Source: Sulfurirhabdus autotrophica (GTDB taxonomy: Bacteria > Pseudomonadota > Gammaproteobacteria > Burkholderiales > SMCO01). Taken from it: a DNA stretch of 64,000 nt. Below the pieces are notes generated by a model, which worked only from the letters and a program-made list of their open reading frames with translations, searched no databases and was not told the origin of the DNA. Of the stretch, positions 8,546 to 17,941 are shown in pieces. Where the stretch lies: positions 310,001-374,000 of the forward strand of contig NZ_SMCO01000001.1 of the NCBI RefSeq assembly GCF_004346685.1, read 5' to 3'. The position numbers and the translations under genes are program-made. The first letter of the stretch is position 1; every line of letters starts with the position of its first letter.

Positions 8546-9202
8546 TTATTTTTTAGATTTTTCATGTAGCGCATCTGCCAACCCGGAAAAAATCCCACTG
8601 GCAATCGTGGCCAAACGTTTGCTCACTTCTCGTGCTGCCTCTTTTCCGGTAGTTGCACTCCCGTCCAAAGTAGATTTCAACCGGCTTCCAAATTCGTTAA
8701 CTGCCTCAGCAACCTTTGCACCCGTATCTGTCCCGGCTCGTCTTGCATGGGTTATCAGATCAGTCATTTCTTGCTTGACCTTGCTACTGGCACCCTCTGC
8801 TACATGACTAACAGTTGAGAGAAAATCTTCTTCCAGTAATTTCAAATTATCCAGCGCATCCTTCAGCTCATGATCTGTAAAGTCTTTACTTTGAGAAGTT
8901 AGCTGCCGCAGCGCCAAATGCGTTGCCTGTGCAGACTTCATTAAAGCCTCATCAAGACCAGCTATTGCTTCGGAAAGTGCAGATTTAATTTCACCAGACC
9001 GTTTATCCAGACCAAGGTTAATACCCTCTGTGACAGACTTGATGACACTTTTTATTTCCTTAGTATCCAGACTTTTTGAGTTCAGTGCCTGTATCGTTGT
9101 ATCTCGCACTCTTGTACGAATATCTTTATCCTGCTGAACACTTTCACTTATAGCCCCCTTCAGGCTCTCGTCTGATACAGTGTTTTGTCCAATTTCACTC
9201 AT
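8546..9202 (-). CDS. Helical protein, DUF6781-like, partner of the UbiB-type gene
   Basis: A 218-residue, alanine-, serine- and lysine-rich protein with no cysteine motif, signal peptide or membrane helix. It looks almost wholly alpha-helical and amphipathic, with a repeated pattern resembling apolipoprotein- or phasin-like proteins. It resembles DUF6781-type proteins, a recollection I could not verify. The frame opens at GTG 9214, but ATG 9202 has GGAG six bases before it and is preferred. The UbiB-like gene starts 30 bp after its stop, so the pair is probably co-transcribed. A membrane- or lipid-associated role is possible but unproven. Confidence 0.7.
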   Translation of the reverse strand: MSEIGQNTVSDESLKGAISESVQQDKDIRTRVRDTTIQALNSKSLDTKEIKSVIKSVTEGINLGLDKRSGEIKSALSEAIAGLDEALMKSAQATHLALRQLTSQSKDFTDHELKDALDNLKLLEEDFLSTVSHVAEGASSKVKQEMTDLITHARRAGTDTGAKVAEAVNEFGSRLKSTLDGSATTGKEAAREVSKRLATIASGIFSGLADALHEKSKK

Positions 9203-9323
9203 AACATTCTCCACTTAAAGATTGACTATTATCGGAATACTATATGAATATTAACGCTATTTAATATGAAACGTACATAAATTTGCTTTACAAAAACACC
9301 AACCATCAGTTACATTTGTGCCC

Positions 9324-9866
9324 ATGAATTATCGCGTAGCACTATTATCTGTCAGTATCATCCTCAGTTCAGCCACTTCAAACGCGGCAGAACCGACTGA
9401 TTTAAATAACAAAGCCGACAGTCAACCAATCACAGCTTCACAAGAAAAATCGCCTGGCCACGTTTCCGAATTGCTGATGAATGCCCTAAGCCTTGTAGGT
9501 GTGAAATATAAATACGGTGGAAGCTCCCCTGAAACAGGTCTGGATTGTAGCGGTTTTGTGGGACACGTATTTGAAAGCGCGGCTGGCTTGGTGTTGCCTC
9601 GTTCTGCTTCTGAAATCAGTACGGTAGGGAGTAAAGTTACAAAGAGTGAGCTTCGCCCTGGTGATCTGGTGTTTTTTAAAACCATGCGCAAAGCCATTTC
9701 ACATGTTGGCATTTATCTGGGAAATAACCGCTTTATTCACGCAAGCAGCAGCTCAACTGGCAGCGTCTTGATTTCCAACATGAAAGAATCTTACTGGGCA
9801 AAGCGCTTCATGACTGCTAATCGGGTAGACCTTTCCAACCCTTCTTCTGTAAAACCTGTCGAATAA
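9324..9866 (+). CDS. Secreted NlpC/P60 (C40) peptidoglycan endopeptidase
   Basis: About 180 residues with an N-terminal signal peptide ending near the AxA site in SNAAEP. The C-terminal NlpC/P60 domain carries the catalytic Cys (GLDCSGFV), the catalytic His (ISHVGIYLGNNRFIHA) and the conserved PRSASEI and RPGDLVFF blocks. Such enzymes cut the D-Glu to meso-DAP bond of the peptidoglycan stem peptide. It is short, with no SH3 or LysM targeting domain. ATG 9324 is chosen over GTG 9318; neither has a clear ribosome-binding site. Its last 50 bp overlap the 3' end of the convergent patatin gene. Confidence 0.9.
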   Translation: MNYRVALLSVSIILSSATSNAAEPTDLNNKADSQPITASQEKSPGHVSELLMNALSLVGVKYKYGGSSPETGLDCSGFVGHVFESAAGLVLPRSASEISTVGSKVTKSELRPGDLVFFKTMRKAISHVGIYLGNNRFIHASSSSTGSVLISNMKESYWAKRFMTANRVDLSNPSSVKPVE

Positions 9867-10719
9867 GAGGCAATGCAGCTTGCGTTGCTTTCTCACCTTC
9901 CAGGATAGCAAGATGTCTTTGCTCAAAATCTGCAGCACCAATAACCCCCGTTTCAGGTCGAATAACGACATCTGCATCTGCTAGTTCATAACGACTGATA
10001 GTCTGTCCCATGATACTGAAAGTTTGCAATAACAGATCGATACTATCTTTAATTTTCGCCAATTTTGGTTTGGCTGAGATATCAACCGCAATAATAATGT
10101 CTGCCCCCATATCCCCTGCCGCTTTCACGGGTACCGGACTGGTTAACCCCCCGTCTACATATTCACGGCCGTTTATGCTGGCAGGTTGAAATAAACCAGG
10201 CACACTGCTGGAAGCCCGAACAGCCATTCCCGTGTTGCCACGACGAAATACAGCCTGCTCTCCCGACTGCAAATCCGTTGCCACTGCTGCAAATGTTTTG
10301 CTTAATTTTTCTATTGATTTGTTTTGCAAAGCGGTATTAATAAAATTTTGAAGACTGTCACCTTTGATAAATCCGCGATTGGGTAAAGTCCAGTCCCCAA
10401 CATTGGATTCAGCCATTTTGAAAGCTATTTTTTGCAGCTCAAAACCAGTATAACCGCCTGAATACAACGCACCTACCACACTGCCAGCGCTCGTACCCAC
10501 CACAATATCCGGTACAATACCCTGGGCTTCAAGTGCTTTAATTACGCCGATATGAGCAAATCCGCGTGCCGCACCACCTCCCAGAACCAATGCGATTTTC
10601 GGTTGGGGTTGCTTGGTCACAACGACGGGTTTGGGTGACTCTTTCGGCGCAGGTAAAATTGAGCAGGCACCAATAAAAGCCAATGAAAACAGGATTAAGA
10701 CATTTTGTTTTAAAAACAT
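9817..10719 (-). CDS. Patatin-like phospholipase, lipoprotein
   Basis: A 300-residue serine hydrolase of the patatin/RssA family. The oxyanion loop GGGAARGFAHIG, nucleophile motif GTSAG (Ser of the Ser-Asp dyad) and DGG motif (EYVDGGLTSPVPV) are all present. The start is set at ATG 10719 because it gives a classic lipoprotein signal: MFLKQ, a hydrophobic stretch, then the lipobox FIGAC. The frame extends further upstream to 10782 but that would bury the signal peptide. It is probably anchored to an envelope membrane by the lipidated cysteine and hydrolyses acyl esters or phospholipids. Its 3' end overlaps the convergent NlpC/P60 gene. Confidence 0.88.
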   Translation of the reverse strand: MFLKQNVLILFSLAFIGACSILPAPKESPKPVVVTKQPQPKIALVLGGGAARGFAHIGVIKALEAQGIVPDIVVGTSAGSVVGALYSGGYTGFELQKIAFKMAESNVGDWTLPNRGFIKGDSLQNFINTALQNKSIEKLSKTFAAVATDLQSGEQAVFRRGNTGMAVRASSSVPGLFQPASINGREYVDGGLTSPVPVKAAGDMGADIIIAVDISAKPKLAKIKDSIDLLLQTFSIMGQTISRYELADADVVIRPETGVIGAADFEQRHLAILEGEKATQAALPLIRQVLQKKGWKGLPD

Positions 10720-10865
10720 TTTTGTTGTATGTATGCTGCGCACGTTAATAATCATGAAAAAGTTAAAGCATGCGTCAGACACCTAACAGCATTTTTCGTT
10801 CAATCGGTCTGATAGTCATTTAGAAAGTCGCTCGAAAATAACTGTGAATGTAAATGCTTCGCGGA

Positions 10866-11621
10866 TTAATGTGATTTGTTCTGCATTCTACCTTGTTTTA
10901 CAGATCGCCAATAAATCCAGACACCACTCATGCCTAACGTAAGCAAAGCAAACGCAACAAAGTCCATCACCCAAGGACCATAATGACCAAATAACCTGCC
11001 ACTATGTAAATCCAGTAAGATGCGCTGGGCTGGCAGGCCCGGTGCCAATAATTCTGATTGCTGTTGCAGTGTTTTATCGGGTAAAGAAGCAAGGCTTACC
11101 CAGACAGTATGATTAACCGATGCATTATCCCAGTTTAACCCATCACCACTGGTAAAAATGCCATCCGCAGTTTTCAGCACGATGCTTTCCCCGGTTTTTC
11201 CCACAGCAATGATCGGATAACCTGGCAGAGATAGTTTCTCTACTTTATCCAACAACTGTCCATCTTGCTGAAACATATAAAGCTGAGAAGCGGTTGCAAT
11301 ATAGGCTATACCCGAAATTTCAATAGCGCCTACCGGCTGACCGCTTCCGTGCAGCACCCTGGTTCCCCATGCCCATTTTTCGCCATACCATGATAAAAAT
11401 TCATGGCCAAGTAAATATCCCTGTGTGGGAAAATTGGCGTGAATGCCATACCAACGCATAAGCCACGGCGTTGAAACTTCCATTTTATCCAGCTTAAGCG
11501 CTTCCTCATGATTCAGTGCCAGCCCTGTGAATACAAGCAATACCAGAAACAAAGCAGCAAATACACCTACCCTGGCATGCCAGCGTCTGATTAGTCGAAT
11601 ATAATGAATTCTCAAACTCAT
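10866..11621 (-). CDS. PepSY-associated membrane protein
   Basis: A 251-residue protein with an N-terminal membrane helix (RRWHARVGVFAALFLVLLVF, about 12-32), a roughly 175-residue periplasmic part and a C-terminal helix (near 215-235) ending in WRSVKQG. The RxWHxxxG entry to the first helix is the hallmark of PepSY_TM proteins, often linked to flavin- or haem-dependent reduction of metals at the inner membrane. It overlaps the FMN-binding gene by four bases (ATGA). The operon starts with a porin and sits behind Fur-box-like sequences. I infer a role in electron delivery to periplasmic FMN or iron; no catalytic residues can be assigned. Confidence 0.75.
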   Translation of the reverse strand: MSLRIHYIRLIRRWHARVGVFAALFLVLLVFTGLALNHEEALKLDKMEVSTPWLMRWYGIHANFPTQGYLLGHEFLSWYGEKWAWGTRVLHGSGQPVGAIEISGIAYIATASQLYMFQQDGQLLDKVEKLSLPGYPIIAVGKTGESIVLKTADGIFTSGDGLNWDNASVNHTVWVSLASLPDKTLQQQSELLAPGLPAQRILLDLHSGRLFGHYGPWVMDFVAFALLTLGMSGVWIYWRSVKQGRMQNKSH

Positions 11622-12151
11622 TTTGCTTTACTCAACTGATCATAGTACAAAGCAAGGCGAGCCATACGCTCCATAGCATGAACAGAAAGCGTAGCACCTG
11701 AAATTCCATCAACAGAATGTTCAAGTCGATTATCGGAAGTATTAGATAGTCCTTTGAATTGGTTTAAGAATGCAGGGTATTTTATTTCCATGCCACGACT
11801 TTCTCGATACACCAGTACCTTGGCTTGATCAATCTTGCCATCCATTACTATAAAGCCAGCGGTGATTAAATCTTCTTTCCCAATTTCTTCCAAAATCCAT
11901 AACGTTTTAACACCGTCGCTCCAATAACGTTGCCGTAATTGAGTTGGCGCGTGTCCAAGTATAGTCATTACTTGAGATTCAACATTTTTTGTTAGCCAAA
12001 TGGTCTTGACTAGCGGTTTATTACTAAACGCATTGGCTACAAAAACTTCCGGCTCCATAATGACGCGATCCAAGGCACTAACTGGCAATGAAAAAAACAA
12101 AACACAAATTGTAACAATCATTGTTAAAGCTGAACGAGCTGGTTTTCGCAT
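11618..12151 (-). CDS. Periplasmic FMN-binding domain protein
   Basis: A 177-residue protein with a signal peptide (about 1-26, ending near SALDR) and an FMN_bind domain. The C-terminal SGATLS motif is where such proteins (NqrC, RnfG, FmnA-type) bind FMN covalently on threonine through the flavin transferase ApbE. It is therefore a likely one- or two-electron carrier in the periplasm. No apbE gene is in view. It is translationally coupled to the PepSY gene, and a strong hairpin separates it from the porin gene upstream, which would favour porin expression over the two redox genes. Confidence 0.8.
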   Translation of the reverse strand: MRKPARSALTMIVTICVLFFSLPVSALDRVIMEPEVFVANAFSNKPLVKTIWLTKNVESQVMTILGHAPTQLRQRYWSDGVKTLWILEEIGKEDLITAGFIVMDGKIDQAKVLVYRESRGMEIKYPAFLNQFKGLSNTSDNRLEHSVDGISGATLSVHAMERMARLALYYDQLSKAK

Positions 12152-12184
12152 AATCTTCTTTTAAAACCGTATTTTTTTCCAGTA

Positions 12185-12217
12185 TAAAACAAACGGCCAG
12201 GAATAATATTCCTGGCC
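12185..12217 (-). terminator. Hairpin between porin and FMN-binding genes, probable partial terminator
   Basis: A perfect 10-bp stem (12195-12204 with 12208-12217, 3-nt loop) follows the porin stop. The minus-strand sequence after it is U-rich (GTTTGTTTTAT). It fits an intrinsic terminator, probably leaky because the next genes look like part of the same operon. Confidence 0.65.
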
Positions 12218-12244
12218 AAATCATCCTTCCAACCGATTAACTGG

Positions 12245-13513
12245 TTAGAACATATAACCTATACCTAAATTATACCGATCCTTCTTATTGTCAGTCTTAA
12301 AATTTTGAATGTCTGCCTTTAGCACTACCTGAGGATGCAATTTAAAATTAACACCCATGGTCGTCACTGTTTCATTGTTAAGCGGGTCGGATGCATAACC
12401 ATCTGCAACAGAAGCTTGCGTGTTATATCGTTCGTACCTAATAAAAGGCGCCACATCAAAATCACCCTTTTTCCATACGTGATAGGCAGCCTGTGTGTAC
12501 CAACCATATAAGGACTTAGGTGCCACAACACCTGTCGCAGCGCTAACTTTATCTGCATCGTTCATAGTGCCGCGTGCATATAACGCTTGCAAATCAAGCC
12601 CACCTACTGTGTAATTTGCATGCAGATCCCACAACGTAACTCTTGCTGCCACTCCCTTAAGCGCCGCATTACTCGCTCCATCCTGACCTGTATTGCCAGA
12701 AAATACGCTACCGCCAACCAGTAACCCTGGCACACCACGATAATTTAATGCACCAAAAAACCCCAAATCATTGGCTGCGGCTTCTCCACCTGCAGTCCGG
12801 CTTTCACGCAGTCCATTTTCTGGCTTTTTGAATTTCCCTGCATTAAGACTTGTTGAAATACCAACATTGTATTCCAGCCCTGGCAGTGCTTCGCCTTGTG
12901 CCGAAAGGCCTAATTCACGCCATGTTGATGGAATGATCAATGATTCAACCTGATTGCGTTCTACGCCATAGAAGGTAGGCGGTTCGTGTGTCTCGTTGGT
13001 GATACCTATCGGCATCAACATTAAACCTGCTCTCGTGTTGATTTTGTCTGATATAGCATATTCGAGGTAAGCTTGCTCCATAGCCACCTCACCACCTTCC
13101 CCGCCCTCAATCCAGGAATGCTCAATTTCCAGCTCAGAATTAAAGCGCAATCTGTCATTAAACTTATGACCAAAGAACAACACAAAACGTCTTAAATCTG
13201 CTTGATCCTTAACACTGCTATCACGGTAATTGTTATAAATAGCTTCGCCATACCCCCCAATCACAGTAGGTGATTGGCCATAATCAAAACGTTTACCGCC
13301 AGTAGCAGATGCGTCATAACCAGGCATGTCACTAGCCAGACTGATTGTTGAAGATTTGCTTTGCGCTACCTGATTATTATTCATCTGTACTTTCAACGCT
13401 TCAATTTCTTGCTGAAGAATTTCCAGCTTTTCTTCAAGTGTTGGTTGTGCAGCAACCGCTTGTTCCATAAAGAACGCACTCGTTAACGCCAACGCTATCA
13501 TTTTCTTACGCAT
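12245..13513 (-). CDS. Outer-membrane porin with N-terminal coiled coil
   Basis: A 422-residue beta-barrel protein. A signal peptide (MRKKMIALAL to AVAAQ) is followed by a short coiled coil (LEEKLEILQQEIEALKVQM), then a long series of alternating polar and aromatic strands ending in the typical C-terminal phenylalanine (GIGYMF). This is the architecture of phosphate-selective or OprO/OprP-like porins. ATG 13513 is chosen because an AAAAAGG ribosome-binding site lies six bases upstream; the frame opens at 13534. The upstream region holds three Fur-box-like sequences. I infer that it admits an iron- or metal-related substrate, but barrel specificity cannot be read from sequence. Confidence 0.82.
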   Translation of the reverse strand: MRKKMIALALTSAFFMEQAVAAQPTLEEKLEILQQEIEALKVQMNNNQVAQSKSSTISLASDMPGYDASATGGKRFDYGQSPTVIGGYGEAIYNNYRDSSVKDQADLRRFVLFFGHKFNDRLRFNSELEIEHSWIEGGEGGEVAMEQAYLEYAISDKINTRAGLMLMPIGITNETHEPPTFYGVERNQVESLIIPSTWRELGLSAQGEALPGLEYNVGISTSLNAGKFKKPENGLRESRTAGGEAAANDLGFFGALNYRGVPGLLVGGSVFSGNTGQDGASNAALKGVAARVTLWDLHANYTVGGLDLQALYARGTMNDADKVSAATGVVAPKSLYGWYTQAAYHVWKKGDFDVAPFIRYERYNTQASVADGYASDPLNNETVTTMGVNFKLHPQVVLKADIQNFKTDNKKDRYNLGIGYMF

Positions 13514-13536
13514 ATTCATCCTTTTTCCGTACATTC

Positions 13537-13555
13537 AATATTGAGAATCATTATT
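13537..13555. promoter_or_regulatory. Fur-box-like site 1
   Basis: By hand count it matches 15 of 19 positions of the classical E. coli Fur box. It is centred about 33 bp before the porin start, where repression would block initiation. Confidence 0.6.
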
Positions 13556-13572
13556 AACAACAATCAATACAT

Positions 13573-13591
13573 GATAACAATTCTCATTACT
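13573..13591. promoter_or_regulatory. Fur-box-like site 2
   Basis: Matches 13 of 19 positions of the Fur consensus by hand count, 36 bp upstream of site 1. Confidence 0.45.
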
Positions 13592-13605
13592 ATGTCAATA
13601 TAAAT

Positions 13606-13624
13606 AGCAATGATTCTCATTAAT
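13606..13624. promoter_or_regulatory. Fur-box-like site 3
   Basis: Matches 12 of 19 positions, containing AATGATTCTCATTA. With sites 1 and 2 it forms an evenly spaced array in the divergent region shared with the hybrid kinase gene. Confidence 0.4.
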
Positions 13625-13766
13625 AATTATACAAACAACTTGAAATTAATTCATAACACTTTCACAACATATTGTAATTATTACTAATATGGTATCTAAT
13701 CTAGTTAGAAATAAGACTGATCTGCTATACAGCTATCTGCCTACCGGCATGCAAAGGAATCTATAA

Positions 13767-16700
13767 ATGTTTGCAAAAAACATGAAATTTAGTGTTGGCA
13801 CCGGTTTTGCCGTTGTCCTGGCACTCATGATTTCGCTCACATTAATTGGTTTAAGCCAAATGTCTTCGATTAATGACCGCCTTGAACGTATTGTTGACGA
13901 GAACAATGTCAAAACAGAATTGGCAACCGTCATGCGCGATTCTATTCGTGACCGGGCTATCAGTATGCACACCATTGTGGTTCTGGATGACCCGTTCAAG
14001 ATGGATGAAGAACTCCAGAATTTCTATCAATACGGTATCAACTTTACGTATGCACGCCAGAAGTTCGACAAAATGCCCCTCACCAAGGCTGAACAAGCCG
14101 TTTTGGAAAGACTGAGGAACGTCACCACGGCTACGCAACCTGTCGTAGTGAAAACAATTGAACTGGGGCTGGAAAACAACAAGGACGCCGCTTTCAAAAT
14201 TCTGCAAACCGAAACTATTCCCATGCTGAGAGACCTTGTCAAAGAGCTCGATGAGCTCATGATGCTCCAGCGCGACTCAAGCAGAGTTGCAGCATCAGAA
14301 GCATCACAGGCTTATGAAAACACTCAGCTAATGATGATTACGTTAGGTATTATGGCAGTCATTTTAGGCATTTTGATTGCGATTTTTGTGATTCGCCGCG
14401 CAGCCGGACAAACAATTGAGATTGAGAAAGAACAACTTAAATATATGACGCTATTTGAATCTAATTCTGACGGTATCGTTATTTTTGATGAATCAGGATT
14501 TCTTAATTGCAACCAGGCCGCTCTCAATATGTTTTTAATTGGCTCTGTTGATGAGTTCATCCGTAAAAATCCTTCAGATCTTGGTCCTATCGAGCAAAGC
14601 AAGGGGATTGCTTCCGATAAATACGCAGCAGAAAATATGCATAAGGCTATGACTACGGGTCATGCATTTTTTGAATGGCTAGGCAAACGCTCAGACGGTA
14701 CTTTATTCCCATCCGAAATTGCCTTGCATTCAGTAAAACTGGACGGAAAAATTGTAACGCAAGCTATTATCAGGGACATTACTGAGCGAAAGCTTGCTGA
14801 CAAACAAATGAAATCGGCTTATGAAGCGGCACTTGAGGCAACACGGGTAAAATCAGAGTTTGTTGCCAATGTAAGTCATGAAATCCGTACACCTATGAAC
14901 GGTATTATCGGAATGATCAGCCTACTAATGGATACCCGCCTCACCCACGAGCAAAAAGACTATGCAGAAACGGTTCGCGGTTCTGCAGAGTCACTTCTGA
15001 CTATTATTAATGACATTCTGGATTTTTCAAAAATTGAAGCGGGTAAGCTTTCTCTTGAATCAATAGATTTTAATCTACATGAAACCATTGAAGATGTCTT
15101 TGAGTTGCTTGCAGAGCGTGCTCAAAGTAAAGGCCTCGATCTGTTATGCCATATACCGGCAGACCTAAGTAATTATTTTGTTGGTGATCCTGGACGTTTA
15201 CGCCAAATTTTGATTAACCTGACTGATAACGCCATTAAGTTTACGGACTCTGGTGAGGTCATTTTGAAAGTCATCGCCAATAATGAAGATAACAACCATA
15301 TAGAATTACTTTTTGAGGTTTCCGATACTGGCACTGGCATTACACCCGAAGAGCGAAACCGGCTATTCCAATCTTTTTCTCAAGCAGATGGCTCAACCAC
15401 ACGCAAACATGGGGGCACAGGTTTGGGCTTGGCCATATCCAAGCAACTGGTGGAAATGATGAATGGTTCCATCGGCGTGAATAGCACGCCAGGTAAAGGC
15501 AGCACTTTTTGGTTTAGAATTTCCCTTCAAAAGCAATGTATTGCAGATGATAAACCTTCCATCTCCGCCAACCTGCTAAGTGGCTTGCGTGCGCTCATCC
15601 TCAATAGCAATTCAAATGCCATACATATTTTGAATGAGCAGCTTTATTTTTGGGGCATGGATTGCATTGGCACCACACAACCTGATCAAGTCATAGAACT
15701 ATTGCTGGAGGCGCAATCAGCAAATGCCGCGTTTGACATGATTATTATCGACATTCCGTTTACAAAACGCGATGGTTTGTCACTCTTCTCGGCAATAAAG
15801 ACCGATAAAAGATTGCGCTCAATTAAAATACTCGCCCTGATCCCGCTATCACAGCGCCACCATGAAAAGGAATGGCGAATATCTGGTGCTAATCAATGCT
15901 TAGTGAAACCCGTGCGTCAGGCTAAACTACTACAGGCTTTAAGCAGCTTATCAGGACGTGCATCAAAAAATACGCCAAAGAACTCGGTGATGCCACGTCA
16001 GCCTGTAAAAAGTAAATCTTCATGCAATGTGCTTATTGCTGAAGATAATGTCGTAAACCAGAAAGTCATTTTGTATATATTACATAAACTAGGTATAAAA
16101 GCGGATCTGGCAACCACGGGAAGTGAAGCAGTATCTGCCATGTCCGAAAAATTATATGATTTAATTCTCATGGACTGCCAAATGCCTGAGATGGATGGAT
16201 TTGAGGCAACAAAAGAAATCCGTCGATTTGAGAAGCTTCAAGCAGCTTCAAAAAAAGTGCCCATTATTGCCATGACTGCAAATGCTATGCCTGGTGATCG
16301 TGAAAAATGTCTTATATCCGGCATGGATGATTATCTGAAGAAACCACTACATCTTGCTGATATAGAAGGAATAATTAGCCAACACATCCCATCGTTCCAA
16401 AGCAATTCAGAATCAACAGCCACACCCGAAGCTAGCAGTTCAGATGAGGCACTTGCCCCGCCAATCGATTTAGAGCGCGTTAAACGTGTATTTGGGAAAG
16501 ACCATGAGATCGTACAAGAATTGCTCCAACTTTACCTAACGAGCACACAGTCATCATTTGAAAGGCTACAAACAGCAATTAAAAATGAAGATAATCTATC
16601 TGTGGCTCGTGTTGCTCACGAAATTAAAGGCGCTTCTGCCTACATTGCGGCAAATGAAATTAAGGAACTGTCTACGCTACTGGAACAAGCCGCAAAATCG

Positions 16701-16811
16701 CAAAATTGGATTAAGGTGAAAGAACACTTTGATGATTTAGAGTCAGCTTACATACGCGCATGGGGCTTTGTAAATGATCTGGATATTGAAGAAAGTGCAT
16801 TTCCAGCTTAA
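13767..16811 (+). CDS. Hybrid sensor histidine kinase, BarA-like layout (4HB-PAS-HK-REC-REC-HPt)
   Basis: A 1014-residue multi-domain phosphorelay kinase. Membrane helices (about 12-32 and 187-210) bracket a helical periplasmic domain of the 4HB_MCP type. A PAS domain (about 225-345) follows, then the dimerisation domain with H371 ([10 protein letters not shown]) and an ATPase domain with N ([10 protein letters not shown]), G1 (DTGTG) and G2 (GGTGLGLAI) boxes. Receiver 1 is divergent but keeps D662; receiver 2 has D803 ([11 protein letters not shown]). The C-terminal HPt domain carries H951 ([10 protein letters not shown]). A full His-Asp-His relay is thus possible in one chain, but no output regulator is adjacent. 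It is divergent from the Fur-box porin operon. The start has AAAGGAA upstream. Confidence 0.95.
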   Translation: MFAKNMKFSVGTGFAVVLALMISLTLIGLSQMSSINDRLERIVDENNVKTELATVMRDSIRDRAISMHTIVVLDDPFKMDEELQNFYQYGINFTYARQKFDKMPLTKAEQAVLERLRNVTTATQPVVVKTIELGLENNKDAAFKILQTETIPMLRDLVKELDELMMLQRDSSRVAASEASQAYENTQLMMITLGIMAVILGILIAIFVIRRAAGQTIEIEKEQLKYMTLFESNSDGIVIFDESGFLNCNQAALNMFLIGSVDEFIRKNPSDLGPIEQSKGIASDKYAAENMHKAMTTGHAFFEWLGKRSDGTLFPSEIALHSVKLDGKIVTQAIIRDITERKLADKQMKSAYEAALEATRVKSEFVANVSHEIRTPMNGIIGMISLLMDTRLTHEQKDYAETVRGSAESLLTIINDILDFSKIEAGKLSLESIDFNLHETIEDVFELLAERAQSKGLDLLCHIPADLSNYFVGDPGRLRQILINLTDNAIKFTDSGEVILKVIANNEDNNHIELLFEVSDTGTGITPEERNRLFQSFSQADGSTTRKHGGTGLGLAISKQLVEMMNGSIGVNSTPGKGSTFWFRISLQKQCIADDKPSISANLLSGLRALILNSNSNAIHILNEQLYFWGMDCIGTTQPDQVIELLLEAQSANAAFDMIIIDIPFTKRDGLSLFSAIKTDKRLRSIKILALIPLSQRHHEKEWRISGANQCLVKPVRQAKLLQALSSLSGRASKNTPKNSVMPRQPVKSKSSCNVLIAEDNVVNQKVILYILHKLGIKADLATTGSEAVSAMSEKLYDLILMDCQMPEMDGFEATKEIRRFEKLQAASKKVPIIAMTANAMPGDREKCLISGMDDYLKKPLHLADIEGIISQHIPSFQSNSESTATPEASSSDEALAPPIDLERVKRVFGKDHEIVQELLQLYLTSTQSSFERLQTAIKNEDNLSVARVAHEIKGASAYIAANEIKELSTLLEQAAKSQNWIKVKEHFDDLESAYIRAWGFVNDLDIEESAFPA

Positions 16812-16863
16812 GCTGGACACTCTATTTTGTTCATTTCCCGTTCAATAGGTATTGGGAAAAGAA

Positions 16864-16910
16864 ATACACAGCATCGGTGAGAAATAATCGCCGATGCTGT
16901 GTATGTTTTA
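16864..16910 (+). terminator. Strong terminator after the hybrid kinase gene
   Basis: A perfect 14-bp stem (16864-16877 with 16891-16904) is followed by TTTTA on the plus strand. The opposite strand is also T-rich beyond the stem, so it may also stop transcription from the convergent DsrE gene. Confidence 0.8.
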
Positions 16911-16968
16911 AAGACTGAAGCAGGAAAAACAGCAAACACCTGTAAATCAGGTGCCAATTAACTGAAAA

Positions 16969-17346
16969 TCAATAAGAAATTGATTTCCACTCATCATCCA
17001 GAACCCGACACATATAAGATGCCCCACCTGCAACGCCTGTGCATTCAGGGATTAAAATATCCTTGGTTATGGAATAGGCATCCAAAGCGCCACCACATGC
17101 AAAAAACTTTGCGCCCAGTTCAGCAGCGTCCTGCATAAACCCATATACAGATTTAACTTTGTTATCAGAAGGGAATATCTTGTCAGCGACGCCATTTACT
17201 AGCAAGCGAGTTGCACGACTGGCAAAATAAATTTCAACTTCTACATCCATAGCCGCAGCTGACGCTGCCTGAAAAAAAGGCGTACCACAAAGATGGGGGT
17301 TTTCAGGATCAATCGTAAGTAGCATCATGACTAGCTTTTCAGCCAT
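16969..17346 (-). CDS. DsrE/DsrF-family sulphur-relay-like protein
   Basis: A 125-residue soluble protein with the compact Rossmann-like DsrE fold: an initial beta strand (KLVMMLLTI), a helix that pairs with partners, then strand VEVEIYFASRA. Cysteines at about C20, C84, C100 and C113 are present; one in the FFACGGAL segment lies near where TusD/DsrE proteins carry their sulphur-binding cysteine. Such proteins accept or pass sulfane sulphur or modulate redox partners. No dsr or tus genes are adjacent, so a stand-alone peroxiredoxin-like or sulphur-carrier role is only suggested. Confidence 0.75.
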   Translation of the reverse strand: MAEKLVMMLLTIDPENPHLCGTPFFQAASAAAMDVEVEIYFASRATRLLVNGVADKIFPSDNKVKSVYGFMQDAAELGAKFFACGGALDAYSITKDILIPECTGVAGGASYMCRVLDDEWKSISY

Positions 17347-17421
17347 TTCGTCACTCCAGGTAAACAGTTATAAGCTAAAGTACACGAGCAACGACAAATC
17401 TGTCAACAGAATGACTCAATT

Positions 17422-17658
17422 TCACGCCATGGTTTTACTAACGTGCCATGCTGTGTTGTGACTGGCTTGCAATTTGTGACGGACTTCCGCTTTATGCACT
17501 GCCTGAATTAATTCGGTAGCTAACACTCGTGCCTGCGCAGGGGTCATAAAACACCCTTGAGACTGTTGATCCGAAAGAGCAACCCGTACTAAATTTTGCC
17601 CTTTATCGTCATTTTCCAGAGAAACTTCTACTTTCAAATTGTTAATGGACGTATTCAT
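17422..17658 (-). CDS. Small protein of unknown function (78 aa)
   Basis: A 78-residue protein I do not recognise. It is polar, with an N-terminal beta-like stretch (LKVEVSLEN) and a helical second half (QARVLATELIQAVHKAEV), no signal peptide and a single cysteine. A GAAGGGG ribosome-binding site ten bases before ATG 17658 supports translation. It is followed 75 bp downstream by the DsrE-family gene and may share its transcript. The 230 bp upstream contain no other recognisable feature except the ClpB terminator. Confidence 0.6.
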   Translation of the reverse strand: MNTSINNLKVEVSLENDDKGQNLVRVALSDQQSQGCFMTPAQARVLATELIQAVHKAEVRHKLQASHNTAWHVSKTMA

Positions 17659-17889
17659 TTATGGCAGACCCCTTCAAGTTTATTTCTGACTAGTCAGCAT
17701 TATAATTGTTCTACATTACAACTATATGCAACATCCATGCCAGATTAATCTTTGTTTCAAAAACCAATTAAAATATTATTAATCATTATGTTATACCATT
17801 TAATGAGTTCATAAGCAATAAGACATTGTCGTATCATCAACAACACTGCTGATATTTCAACATTTACCTGCATCCATTTTCAGCATAGC

Positions 17890-17926
17890 AAAAAAAACGG
17901 GGCTTGTGAGTGCCCCGTTTTTTTTC
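17890..17926. terminator. Bidirectional intrinsic terminator after clpB
   Basis: The stem ACGGGGC (17897-17903) with GCCCCGT (17912-17918) is flanked by seven A residues on one side and eight T residues on the other. It lies 16 bp beyond the clpB stop and works in either direction. Confidence 0.9.
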
Positions 17927-17941
17927 TGATGAAAAATTCAA

